A DNA stretch of 5,997 nt from assembly GCA_902791085.1 (NCBI GenBank), contig CADAUN010000091.1, forward strand, positions 1-5,997, written 5' to 3'. Source of the DNA: an uncultured Erysipelotrichaceae bacterium (GTDB taxonomy: Bacteria; Bacillota_I; Bacilli_A; RFN20; CAG-826). Below the pieces are notes generated by a model. The model ran no database searches, had not been told where the DNA came from, and saw nothing but the letters and a program-made list of their open reading frames with translations. This document shows positions 1 through 5,966 of this stretch, piece after piece. Every line of letters begins with the position of its first letter. Position 1 is the stretch's first letter. The position numbers were made by a program, and so were the translations under genes.

Positions 1-861
1 ATGCGCAAAATGTTCTTTGGCCACTTCTTCAATCTCATCGTGAGACAAGAAGGTAAAGACTTTTAAATATTTGACCGCGTCTTCATCCGTGGTGTTCATG
101 AAATATTGATAAAGCTGATAAGGAGATGTCAATTCAGGATTCAAGAACAAGGCGCCTTTTTCGGATTTGCCAAATTTTTTGCCATCCGCACGAGTGATCA
201 AATGAGCCGTCATGACTTCTGCTTCAGCCTCTTCCCCATCCAATTTACGGATGAGTTCCATTCCCGAAGTCAAATTGCCCCATTGGTCATTGCCGCCGAT
301 TTGGATTTTGCAACCATAAGTCTTTCTTAAATGATAGAAATCTATCGACTGCAAAATTTGATAAGAGAATTCAGTAAAGGAAATGCCTGCTTCTAAACGC
401 GAGGAGACAATCTCTTTTGAAAGCATGTAGTTAATCGTGAAATATTTGCCATAATCGCGTAAGAAATCAAGCGTGGTCATCGTTCCAAGCCAGTCATAAT
501 TGTTTAACACGATGCCGCGTTCCGGATCCGAGAAATCCAAAAAACGTTCCAGCTGTTTCTTAATGCAGGCGGTATTTTCCGCTAACGCCTCTTTGGTTTG
601 CAAATTCCGTTCTTTGGATTTGCCCGAGGGATCGCCAATCATGCCAGTAGCTCCGCCGACAAGGGCAATGATGCGATGTCCCGCCATTTGTAGACGCTTC
701 AAAATCGAAATCATCACGTAGTTTCCGACGTGCATCGAAGCGGCTGAAGGGTCAAATCCGCAATAAATGGTTTGCTTGGTGGAAAGCAATTTCCGTACGT
801 TGTCTTCATTCGAATATTGCTCGATGAGACCGCGATAATTCAATTCGTCGACGATATTCAT
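1..861 (-). CDS. tyrS: Tyrosyl-tRNA synthetase, C-terminal part missing at window edge
   Basis: Cytoplasmic class I aminoacyl-tRNA synthetase that activates tyrosine with ATP and charges tRNA-Tyr. I translated 287 codons from the ATG at 861-859; the frame is still open at base 1, so about 120-130 C-terminal residues (the rest of the anticodon-binding region and the S4-like domain of a usual ~410-residue protein) lie outside. The tyrosine/ATP site is clear: YCGFD at residues 33-37, the HIGH-type motif as HVGN at 44-47, GGATGMIGDPSG at 69-80, the tyrosine-binding YQILQSID at 167-174, GGNDQWGN at 189-196, and the KMSKS-type loop KFGKS at 229-233. These match the Geobacillus TyrS layout almost residue for residue. 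The start is supported by AGAGGAAG five to six bases upstream. It is a separate unit with its own promoter just after the groEL terminator. No T-box leader is present, although tyrS genes in Bacillota often have one. Confidence 0.97.
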   Translation of the reverse strand, partial: MNIVDELNYRGLIEQYSNEDNVRKLLSTKQTIYCGFDPSAASMHVGNYVMISILKRLQMAGHRIIALVGGATGMIGDPSGKSKERNLQTKEALAENTACIKKQLERFLDFSDPERGIVLNNYDWLGTMTTLDFLRDYGKYFTINYMLSKEIVSSRLEAGISFTEFSYQILQSIDFYHLRKTYGCKIQIGGNDQWGNLTSGMELIRKLDGEEAEAEVMTAHLITRADGKKFGKSEKGALFLNPELTSPYQLYQYFMNTTDEDAVKYLKVFTFLSHDEIEEVAKEHFAH

Positions 862-882
862 AATCTTCCTCTAATCTCTTCC

Positions 883-924
883 TAAGAGACACAAAAAGCG
901 GATAAAATGCCACTTTTTCTCTTA
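883..924 (-). promoter_or_regulatory. Long hairpin in the tyrS 5' leader
   Basis: On the minus strand TAAGAGA (924-918) followed by AAAAGTGG (917-910) can pair with CCGCTTTT (901-894) and TCTCTTA (889-883). This gives 7 and 8 base pairs (one G-U) around an eight-base loop at 909-902, with a four-base bulge at 893-890. It would start almost at the predicted transcript 5' end. The distal arm TCTCTT (889-884) can instead pair with AAGAGA (880-875) across a three-base loop, just before the ribosome binding site. The structure is seen in the sequence; a regulatory role or simple 5'-end stabilisation is inference. Confidence 0.5.
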
Positions 925-931
925 TGGGTTA

Positions 932-959
932 ATTGTACGCCTTTCCATTTTGATGGCAA
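932..959 (-). promoter_or_regulatory. Predicted sigma-A promoter of tyrS
   Basis: The minus strand reads TTGCCA (959-954, five of six to the -35 consensus), a 16-base spacer, and TACAAT (937-932, five of six to the -10). The start of transcription would fall near 925, giving a leader of about 63 bases. The -35 box begins three bases after the U-tract of the groEL terminator, so the two units are packed tightly. Confidence 0.75.
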
Positions 960-961
960 CG

Positions 962-989
962 AAAAAAGGCGAAGGAGTTGTCCTTCGCC
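962..989 (-). terminator. Intrinsic terminator of groES-groEL
   Basis: A perfect nine-base-pair stem, GGCGAAGGA (989-981) with TCCTTCGCC (976-968), closes a CAAC tetraloop and is followed on the minus strand by six T (967-962). It lies about 20 bases after the groEL stop. A T-run at 992-998 follows the same stem on the plus strand, so it could act in both directions, but no plus-strand gene is seen. Confidence 0.92.
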
Positions 990-1009
990 CGTTTTTTTGG
1001 AAAGGGAGA

Positions 1010-2629
1010 TTAATAATCCATTCCAGGATTTGCTACTGGAGCAGCTGGTTTGTCTTCTTTGATTTCCGTCACCGCCGCTTCGGTTGTCACAAACATGGCA
1101 GCAATCGAAGAAGCGTTCAAGATGGCATTGCGAGTCACCTTGGTAGGATCGATGATCTTGGCATCAAACATGTTCACCCATTTACCGGTGAGCGCATCAA
1201 AGCCAAAGTCTTTCGGTTGTTTCTTTTGCTCTTCAACAATCTTACCAGCACCATAGCCAGCATTGGTTGCGATTTGCGCCAACGGAGTGAGCAAGCTATC
1301 CATTACGGCATCAATGCCTTTTTGGATGTCTTGGTTCGCATCTTTAAGCGTGTCGGCCAAGGATTGATAAACTTCGGCTAAGGCAGCACCACCACCGACG
1401 ACAATGCCTTCAGCGACAGCAGCTTTCGTCGCGTTCAAGGCATCTTCAATACGGAGTTTCTTATCTTTGAGCTCAGATTCGGTTAACGCGCCCACTTTCA
1501 CGACAGCAACGCCGTTAGAAAGTTTGGCAATGCGTTTCGAAAGGTTCTTCTTGTCATATTCGGAAGTAACCACTTGATATTGAGCTTGAAGTTCGACAAT
1601 TCGATCTTCGATGTCTTTCTTGGATCCTTCGCCACCCACAATCGTTGTGGTGTCTTTCTTTACCGAGACGTGTTTGGCTTGGCCAAGATCGCTCAAAGTC
1701 ATGTCTTTGAGTTGCATGCCGAGGTCTTTGGAATAGAACTTAGCACCGGTCAAAATGGCAATGTCTTGCAAAGCGTTCTTTTGCGCATCGCCAAATTCAG
1801 GAGCTTTGGTGGCAACCACTGTGAAGGTGCCACGGAGTTTGTTCACCACAATGGTGCTCGTGACATCGCTATCTAAATCATCGGCAATGATGAGCAACGA
1901 ACGATGAGCTTCCACAATGCTTTGAAGCACAGGAAGGATGTCATTGACGTTCGAAATCTTCATGTCGGTGACTAAGATATAAGGATCATCAAGTTCAGCG
2001 ACCATGTGTTCCGTATCCGTCACCATATAAGGAGAAATATAGCCTTTGTCATATTCCAAGCCTTGAGAAACGGTGAGTTCGTTCTCGGAAGTCTTCGATT
2101 CATCCACAGTAATCACGCCGTTCTTGCCAACTTTCTCCATGGCTTCGGCGATGAGTTTGCCAATTTCTTCATCATGCGCAGAAATTGAAGCAATGGATTC
2201 GATGTCGCGGTTGGTCTCAACTGGTTTCGAAATAGAGGTGAGTTCAGCTGCCACTGCTTTTCCGGCTTTTTCAATGCCCATGCGGACAAAGACGGGGTTC
2301 GCGCCATGTTCGACGGCGTCAATGCCACGATGGATGATATCTTGTGCCAAAACCGTCGCGGTCGTGGTGCCGTCACCTGCTTTTTCATTGGTTTGGTTAG
2401 CAACTTCGTAGACGAGCTTTGCACCCATGTTCATATAAGGATCTTTTAATTCGATCTCGCGAGCAATGGAAACGCCATCTTCGCAAATTTCTGGGCTGCC
2501 ATATCCTTTATCTAGAGCAACGTTGCGGCCTTTCGGTCCCAAAGTGACTTTGACGGTGTTGGCCAATTCATCGACACCGGCGACCATCAAGTCACGGGCT
2601 TCGTTGCCATGTTTAATTTGTTTTGCCAT
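1010..2629 (-). CDS. groEL: Chaperonin GroEL (Hsp60/Cpn60, group I)
   Basis: Subunit of the tetradecameric cytoplasmic chaperonin that encloses non-native proteins under the GroES lid and uses ATP to drive folding. The 539 residues are full length for the family (about 540-548). The layout is equatorial (about 1-133 and 407-539), intermediate (about 134-190 and 375-406) and apical (about 191-374). Nucleotide-site motifs are intact: TLGPKGRN at 29-36, D51 in EDGVS, GDGTTTA at 85-91, the catalytic aspartate D396 in RIEDALNAT, and GGG at 412-414. Apical substrate/GroES contacts are present in GYISPY (196-201). Two departures stand out: the usually invariant KAPGFGDRRK reads KAPEFGDAQK (275-284), and the C-terminus ends NPGMDY with no GGM repeat. 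The start ATG has AAGGAG (2644-2639) nine bases upstream. It follows groES by 36 bases and shares its CIRCE-controlled promoter; a terminator follows. Four other genes here also use clean ATG/SD signals, so I see no sign of foreign origin. Confidence 0.99.
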   Translation of the reverse strand: MAKQIKHGNEARDLMVAGVDELANTVKVTLGPKGRNVALDKGYGSPEICEDGVSIAREIELKDPYMNMGAKLVYEVANQTNEKAGDGTTTATVLAQDIIHRGIDAVEHGANPVFVRMGIEKAGKAVAAELTSISKPVETNRDIESIASISAHDEEIGKLIAEAMEKVGKNGVITVDESKTSENELTVSQGLEYDKGYISPYMVTDTEHMVAELDDPYILVTDMKISNVNDILPVLQSIVEAHRSLLIIADDLDSDVTSTIVVNKLRGTFTVVATKAPEFGDAQKNALQDIAILTGAKFYSKDLGMQLKDMTLSDLGQAKHVSVKKDTTTIVGGEGSKKDIEDRIVELQAQYQVVTSEYDKKNLSKRIAKLSNGVAVVKVGALTESELKDKKLRIEDALNATKAAVAEGIVVGGGAALAEVYQSLADTLKDANQDIQKGIDAVMDSLLTPLAQIATNAGYGAGKIVEEQKKQPKDFGFDALTGKWVNMFDAKIIDPTKVTRNAILNASSIAAMFVTTEAAVTEIKEDKPAAPVANPGMDY

Positions 2630-2665
2630 AATGAAATTCTCCTTGAATCAATTGATGTCCGTTTT

Positions 2666-2959
2666 TTAGTTCTCGTGGACAATGGCGAGGATATCTTCCG
2701 CTTTGATTAAAAGATATTTGTGATCGCCATCTTCATAATCAGTGCCGGAATATTCCCGATAAATGACACGGTCCCCAACCGCAATGCCTTCAATCTTGAC
2801 GAGTTTGCCGTTTTCATCCACTTTGCCAGGACCAAGGGCAACGACGGTCGCAATGTTTCCTTGCTTCTTTTCCGAAGTGAGAACAATGGAACCAACTTTC
2901 TTTTCGCTGGGAACTTTTTCAATTAATAGATAATCATTTAAAGGTTTAATTTGCATCAT
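2666..2959 (-). CDS. groES: Co-chaperonin GroES (Cpn10)
   Basis: Subunit of the heptameric lid that caps the GroEL ring during ATP-driven folding. The 97-residue product is normal in length. It begins with the conserved IKPLNDYLLIEK strand (residues 4-15). The mobile loop follows at about 16-31, with the GroEL-binding hydrophobic tripeptide IVL inside GSIVL (the family usually has GGIVL). GPGKVDENGK (about 43-52) is in the region of the roof hairpin, VGDRVIY and the tyrosine/glycine-rich YSGTDY follow, and the protein ends with the EDILAIV strand. There are two adjacent ATG codons (2959 and 2956); I prefer the first because its spacing from the ribosome binding site is better, but the second (96 residues) is equally family-like. 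It is the first gene of the groES-groEL pair. Confidence 0.98.
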   Translation of the reverse strand: MMQIKPLNDYLLIEKVPSEKKVGSIVLTSEKKQGNIATVVALGPGKVDENGKLVKIEGIAVGDRVIYREYSGTDYEDGDHKYLLIKAEDILAIVHEN

Positions 2960-2966
2960 TACGAGG

Positions 2967-2974
2967 CCTCCTTT
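2967..2974 (-). promoter_or_regulatory. Strong ribosome binding site of groES
   Basis: AAAGGAGG (2974-2967) is a full-length match to the anti-Shine-Dalgarno. It lies seven bases before the first ATG and ten before the second, which favours the first of the two tandem start codons. Confidence 0.85.
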
Positions 2975-2992
2975 TTTCTGCCTACGGGTAAT

Positions 2993-3020
2993 ATCATATC
3001 CACCATTTTGGCACTGTCAA
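2993..3020 (-). promoter_or_regulatory. Predicted sigma-A promoter of groES-groEL
   Basis: The minus strand has a perfect TTGACA (3020-3015), a 16-base spacer and TATGAT (2998-2993, five of six). The predicted transcription start is near 2986, leaving a leader of about 27 bases that contains the ribosome binding site. The -35 lies inside the CIRCE-like operator. Confidence 0.85.
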
Positions 3021-3034
3021 GTCACAAGTGCTAA
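3008..3034 (-). promoter_or_regulatory. Degenerate CIRCE element (HrcA operator)
   Basis: The minus strand reads TTAGCACTT (3034-3026), nine bases, then CAGTGCCAA (3016-3008). The CIRCE consensus is TTAGCACTC-N9-GAGTGCTAA, so the arms match at 8/9 and 7/9 with exactly the expected nine-base spacer. The element covers the -35 box of the groES promoter, a position at which HrcA would block RNA polymerase. HrcA control of groESL through CIRCE is well established in Bacillota; that this variant still binds HrcA is inference, and hrcA is not in the window. Confidence 0.85.
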
Positions 3035-3057
3035 AACTCTGATAAAACCATTGATGC

Positions 3058-3083
3058 CATCGAAAAAAGATTTCATCGAAAAA
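3058..3083 (-). repeat. Two short direct repeats upstream of the groES promoter
   Basis: TTTTTCGATG occurs twice on the minus strand, at 3083-3074 and 3067-3058, with a period of 16 bases. It sits between the regulator-gene terminator and the CIRCE. It may be a chance product of T-rich sequence; no known site is recognised. Confidence 0.4.
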
Positions 3084-3095
3084 TATTTTTGTAAC

Positions 3096-3123
3096 AAAAA
3101 AAGAAGGGTTTTTAAGCCCTTCT
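3096..3123 (-). terminator. Intrinsic terminator of the LacI-family regulator gene
   Basis: On the minus strand AGAAGGG (3123-3117) pairs with CCCTTCT (3108-3102) around an eight-base loop, and a seven-base T-run (3102-3096) follows, sharing its first base with the stem. It begins about 14 bases after the stop codon and insulates groES-groEL from read-through. Confidence 0.9.
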
Positions 3124-3137
3124 CGAGCAAAAAGCTT

Positions 3138-4154
3138 TTATTTGTGGCCCAAAGTAGATGTACGGCCGACGAAATGTGCTTCGAAACGGCAGGTTTTTTC
3201 TGCTAAATTGTCGTTAATTAAATCCGTTAACATCAGCATGGCCCGCTTTCCAACTTCTGACATGTCGATTTGAAGCGAAGAAAGGGTGGGACGCACAATG
3301 TTCGCGTATTTGGTGCCAACCAAAGATAACACTTCTACGTCTCCAGGAACGGACAATCCAGCATCGGTTGCCGCATTTTCAATGGCAGCGGCCAACGAGT
3401 CACGATAAGCAACATAGAAGCTCCGTGCCGCCTTGGGATCCCGTTTAAAGGATTCAAAGAAATCGGCATAGGTGTGCGTATAGGAGTCATCGCAATTGGT
3501 GATGCGATATTCTTTGCCAAGTTCTTTATGGACTTCAATGAAACAATGCTCGCAATGGGTCAACAAGCGTCCACCGTCATGCACATGGACAAATGTCATT
3601 TCTTTGTTTCCGCCTTCTTGATAATAAGTACGGATGATGTTCTTTAATTCATCGCCATAAGAGAAATGAATCGAACCCACTTTATCGCCAGTGATGGTAT
3701 TTCCAATCACAATTGTCGGCACGCTATAGGAATTGATGGTGGCGATGTCTTCGGCGCCAAGCTCATCATCAAAAACAATCGCGCCATCCACGTGGGTGGT
3801 AATGACTTTTTCAATCATCGACAACGCTTCTTCACGCGAATGAGAAGTCGTAAATAAAGTTAACACGAACCCTTTTTGCTTGGCGATTTCGGAAATGCCT
3901 GAAAGCAAGTTTGAAATATAAACATAGTTCGCGCTTGGAATAATCACCCCGATATTGGTCGTTTTATTGGTGGCCAACGCTTGGGCTAAACCAGAAGGCT
4001 TGTAACCTAATTTTTTAATGGTTGCTTCCACTTTTTGCCTGGTTGCAGGAGTCACGTTCCCCTGATTGTTTATGACGCGGGAGACCGTTGCTAATGAAAC
4101 GCCAGCAGCTTGGGCGACTTGATAAATCGTCACGCGATCTTTGAGATTATTCAT
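3138..4154 (-). CDS. LacI/GalR-family transcriptional regulator, ligand unknown
   Basis: DNA-binding repressor of the LacI family, 338 residues (usual 330-350). The N-terminal headpiece is typical: helix-turn-helix TIYQVAQAAGVSLATVSRVI (9-28) and hinge helix LAQALA (56-61), whose L60 matches the leucine that wedges into the central CG step of LacI/PurR operators. The two-lobed periplasmic-binding-protein-like effector domain follows from NIGVIIP (67-73) and includes VDGAIVF (122-128) and RPTLSSLQ (288-295). The effector pocket is divergent: the usual ND-x2-A-x-G segment is YRDSLAAA (250-257), and the usual IGFDD/N is LVGTK (278-282). A cluster H190, H192, H200, C201, H203, C204 occurs in the middle of the domain. 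The headpiece is closest in feel to CcpA, but the effector half is not CcpA-like, so I do not name it. The start is supported by GAGGAG seven bases upstream. It is a single-gene unit with its own promoter and terminator; the sensed compound cannot be told from the neighbours. Confidence 0.93.
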   Translation of the reverse strand: MNNLKDRVTIYQVAQAAGVSLATVSRVINNQGNVTPATRQKVEATIKKLGYKPSGLAQALATNKTTNIGVIIPSANYVYISNLLSGISEIAKQKGFVLTLFTTSHSREEALSMIEKVITTHVDGAIVFDDELGAEDIATINSYSVPTIVIGNTITGDKVGSIHFSYGDELKNIIRTYYQEGGNKEMTFVHVHDGGRLLTHCEHCFIEVHKELGKEYRITNCDDSYTHTYADFFESFKRDPKAARSFYVAYRDSLAAAIENAATDAGLSVPGDVEVLSLVGTKYANIVRPTLSSLQIDMSEVGKRAMLMLTDLINDNLAEKTCRFEAHFVGRTSTLGHK

Positions 4155-4174
4155 ACGTTTGCTCCTCGTTTTCT

Positions 4175-4203
4175 ATTATGAGAATAAAAGGAATTTTTTT
4201 CAA
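4175..4203 (-). promoter_or_regulatory. Predicted sigma-A promoter of the LacI-family gene
   Basis: The minus strand has TTGAAA (4203-4198, five of six), a 17-base spacer and CATAAT (4180-4175, five of six). Transcription would start near 4168, only about 14 bases before the ATG, so the GAGGAG ribosome binding site (4167-4162) would be at the very 5' end of the mRNA. Confidence 0.75.
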
Positions 4204-4232
4204 TGCGTTTTCCTAAGATATCTATGCGTTTT
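4200..4232 (-). repeat. Direct repeats with central CG, candidate operator
   Basis: AAAACGCATnGA occurs twice on the minus strand (4232-4221 and 4211-4200), identical at 11 of 12 positions and 21 bases apart, about two helical turns. The proximal copy overlaps the -35 box. Each copy has a central CG flanked by A-rich sequence, and the proximal one in its context resembles a CcpA cre site at about 11 of 14 positions. The palindrome AGATATCT (4223-4216) lies between them. Autoregulation by the downstream LacI-type protein is inference. Confidence 0.5.
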
Positions 4233-4278
4233 ATTCCAAAATCATTCGGATATTTTGCGCTTTTTGTCATCAAAAGCA

Positions 4279-4314
4279 AAGAAAAGGGATTTCGGACGAG
4301 AAATCCCTTTTCTT
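4279..4314 (-). terminator. Intrinsic terminator after pncB, probably bidirectional
   Basis: A perfect 15-base-pair inverted repeat (4314-4300 with 4293-4279) encloses a six-base loop; its core is AAAAGGGATTTC. On the minus strand it is followed by TGCTTTT, an interrupted T-tract. On the plus strand the tail is the cleaner CTTTTTT (4315-4321). It sits about 24 bases past the pncB stop and before the regulator promoter. Confidence 0.88.
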
Positions 4315-4337
4315 CTTTTTTCACGTTGTTTCAGGAA

Positions 4338-5849
4338 TTAAATTTCGCCACCGTGGAGCAAGCCATAAAGCGCTTCCCGCGTTTCATGGACTTTTTCCGT
4401 GAGATCCACATAATGGATGTGCGGCATCTCGGGACGAAGTTCACTTTCCCAAACTTTGTGTTCCAACTGGTCTTTGATATAGGCTTTCTTCTCTTCGATG
4501 GAAGGATGTGGGCCAACGAGTTCCCCATTTTCAAGGAATGGCACCAAAATCCGTTCGACGGCATAGGGAACGATTTCTCTCCGTTTCCGGAACGCATCGG
4601 GATCTAAGTCATAAACAACCAAAGGTTCCCCTGCTTCAATGACTTCATCATCCATCGCGATGATATCGCACTGGCCTTGGCCTTGTTCATCATAGACACG
4701 CCAAGCCATGAGCTTACCAGGGATAATCGCCTTAGAAACCGAATCAGAGCATTTCATCTTCGGCGCATAGCTGCCATCCTCATTTTTAATTGCGACTAAC
4801 TTATAAACGCCGCCAAAGACGGGATCGGTAGCGGAAGTAATCAAATTCTCCCCAACGCCGTACGAATCGAACTTCGCGTCTTCATAGATTTCCATGGAAC
4901 GCATCTTCGGCTCGTCTAACGAATTCGAAGCGACGAGCTTGATATAGGGTTTTCCGGCTTGATCTAGCGCTTTTCGGAGTCGCTTATAGCTACGGCCTAA
5001 ATCACCTGAGTCAATCCGGGCTGATTTCACACGCCGGTTCGGATCATTTGGATATTTCGCGATCAATTCATTGTCGAGTTCGATTAAATCGGGCAACCCC
5101 CGTTCGAAAATCGAATAGGTATCTAACAATAACGAAACATTGGTGGGATAAGTTTCCGCGAAGGCACGGAACGCATCGAGTTCCGTCGGGAAGAATTCAA
5201 TAAACGAATGGGCGACCGTACCGACCGCTTTGACTTCCGGTCCGTACTTCATCTCGGCTAAACAATTCGCCGTACCGATACATCCGCCTAAGACCGCGGC
5301 ATAAGCGCCGTCATTTCCGGCGCTTTCGCCCTGAGCTCTACGGGTGCCGAACTCCATGACGTTTCTCTTTGTGTGCGTCGCTAAACCAGAGATACGTGTC
5401 GCTTTGGTGGCGATCAGAGAATGGAAGTTCATCGTCTGAAGAAGATAAGTCTCGATCAGAATGGCCCCGACCATATCACATTCGATACGGACCATCGGAA
5501 CCTGCGGATAGCAGACGGTGCCTTCTCTTAAGGCATACATGTCCCCTTTCCACTTGTAGGTTCTTAAGTACTCGCAGAATTCTTCGCTCATTCCTTTGTA
5601 GCGAAGATATTTGAGATCACGATCCGTGAAGTGATAGTTCAGTAAGAACTTGGTGAGTTTATCCTGCCCGCAGGAGATCGAATAACCCATGTTGGAGGGA
5701 TTCTCACGGAAGAACATATCAAAGACTAAGGCTTTGTCTTTGAAGCCGTGAAGAAAGAGACAATTGGCCATTGAGAACTCATAGAAGTCCGTCACCATGG
5801 CAGGGTTATCGTAGTCTTCATCCGGGATATAAGGTTCGACTTTTATCAT
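4338..5849 (-). CDS. pncB: Nicotinate phosphoribosyltransferase (NAPRT)
   Basis: Cytoplasmic enzyme of the Preiss-Handler route: nicotinate + PRPP (+ ATP) gives nicotinate mononucleotide, which feeds NAD synthesis and allows nicotinate salvage. The 503 residues fit the larger bacterial NAPRT type. Family blocks occur in order: NPAMVTDFYEFSMA (15-28, the N-terminal substrate-site segment), NFHSLIATKATR (141-152), EFGTRRAQG (166-174), GGCIGTANCLA (188-198), VAHSF (212-216) with H214 at the position of the autophosphorylated histidine, LLLDTYS (240-246), RIDSGDL (278-284, phosphoribosyl-binding), LVASNSLDE (305-313), and FGGVYKLVAI (345-354). The C-terminal part (about 385-503) carries the usual tail domain. 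The start ATG has AAGGAG nine bases upstream. It is a single-gene unit with its own -10 box and terminator. No transporter or other NAD gene is in view, and no regulator site is recognised. Confidence 0.97.
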   Translation of the reverse strand: MIKVEPYIPDEDYDNPAMVTDFYEFSMANCLFLHGFKDKALVFDMFFRENPSNMGYSISCGQDKLTKFLLNYHFTDRDLKYLRYKGMSEEFCEYLRTYKWKGDMYALREGTVCYPQVPMVRIECDMVGAILIETYLLQTMNFHSLIATKATRISGLATHTKRNVMEFGTRRAQGESAGNDGAYAAVLGGCIGTANCLAEMKYGPEVKAVGTVAHSFIEFFPTELDAFRAFAETYPTNVSLLLDTYSIFERGLPDLIELDNELIAKYPNDPNRRVKSARIDSGDLGRSYKRLRKALDQAGKPYIKLVASNSLDEPKMRSMEIYEDAKFDSYGVGENLITSATDPVFGGVYKLVAIKNEDGSYAPKMKCSDSVSKAIIPGKLMAWRVYDEQGQGQCDIIAMDDEVIEAGEPLVVYDLDPDAFRKRREIVPYAVERILVPFLENGELVGPHPSIEEKKAYIKDQLEHKVWESELRPEMPHIHYVDLTEKVHETREALYGLLHGGEI

Positions 5850-5878
5850 AATCAGATTCTCCTTTTTAAGTCGGTAAC

Positions 5879-5884
5879 ATTATA
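5879..5884 (-). promoter_or_regulatory. Predicted -10 box of pncB
   Basis: A perfect TATAAT (5884-5879) precedes a likely start near 5872 and a leader of about 22 bases holding the AAGGAG site. No good -35 is found at 16-18 bases (the sequence there is TCCTCT-like), so the promoter may be weak or helped by another factor. Confidence 0.65.
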
Positions 5885-5888
5885 AAGG

Positions 5889-5953
5889 CTGAAAAGGAGT
5901 TAGAGGAAGAATTTACTCTTAGAAAGAAGATAGAAGAGACAAGAAAGAAACAA
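5889..5953. other. Purine-rich tract upstream of the pncB promoter
   Basis: The plus strand is strongly purine-biased here: 28 of the 30 bases at 5921-5950 are A or G, so the pncB template side is polypyrimidine in the transcribed sense. It covers the place of the missing -35. It contains no ORF and no clear inverted repeat; whether it has a role is unknown. Confidence 0.45.
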
Positions 5954-5966
5954 ATATTTCCGGAAT

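Noticed and set aside
721..732. HVGN instead of HIGH in TyrS as a possible active-site defect
   Set aside because: Asn in the last position of the HIGH motif is a known variant in class I synthetases, and all other catalytic motifs are intact.
862..961. T-box riboswitch before tyrS
   Set aside because: The leader from the predicted promoter is only about 63 bases and has no antiterminator/T-box consensus or terminator before the start codon.
950..1381. Plus-strand ORF of 143 codons opposite groEL
   Set aside because: It runs through the groEL terminator and is antisense to the conserved C-terminal region of GroEL; no start signal or recognisable product.
2113..2424. Second-frame minus-strand ORF inside groEL
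   Set aside because: Frame-shifted reading of groEL with no own ribosome binding site; the main frame is fully conserved here.
4141..4607. Overlapping plus-strand ORFs across the regulator promoter, terminator and pncB 3' end
   Set aside because: They cross a strong terminator and promoter of the minus-strand genes, have no ribosome binding site and translate to low-complexity, Phe-rich sequence; they are shadows.
1010..5849. UGA read as tryptophan (Mycoplasma code)
   Set aside because: The tryptophans I checked in tyrS, groEL and pncB use TGG and no in-frame TGA occurs. All four visible stops are TAA, so the code cannot be proved from stops, but nothing calls for recoding.
3138..5849. The regulator as the repressor of pncB
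   Set aside because: It lies downstream of pncB with its own promoter and a terminator between, and the CG-centred repeats are absent from the pncB upstream region.
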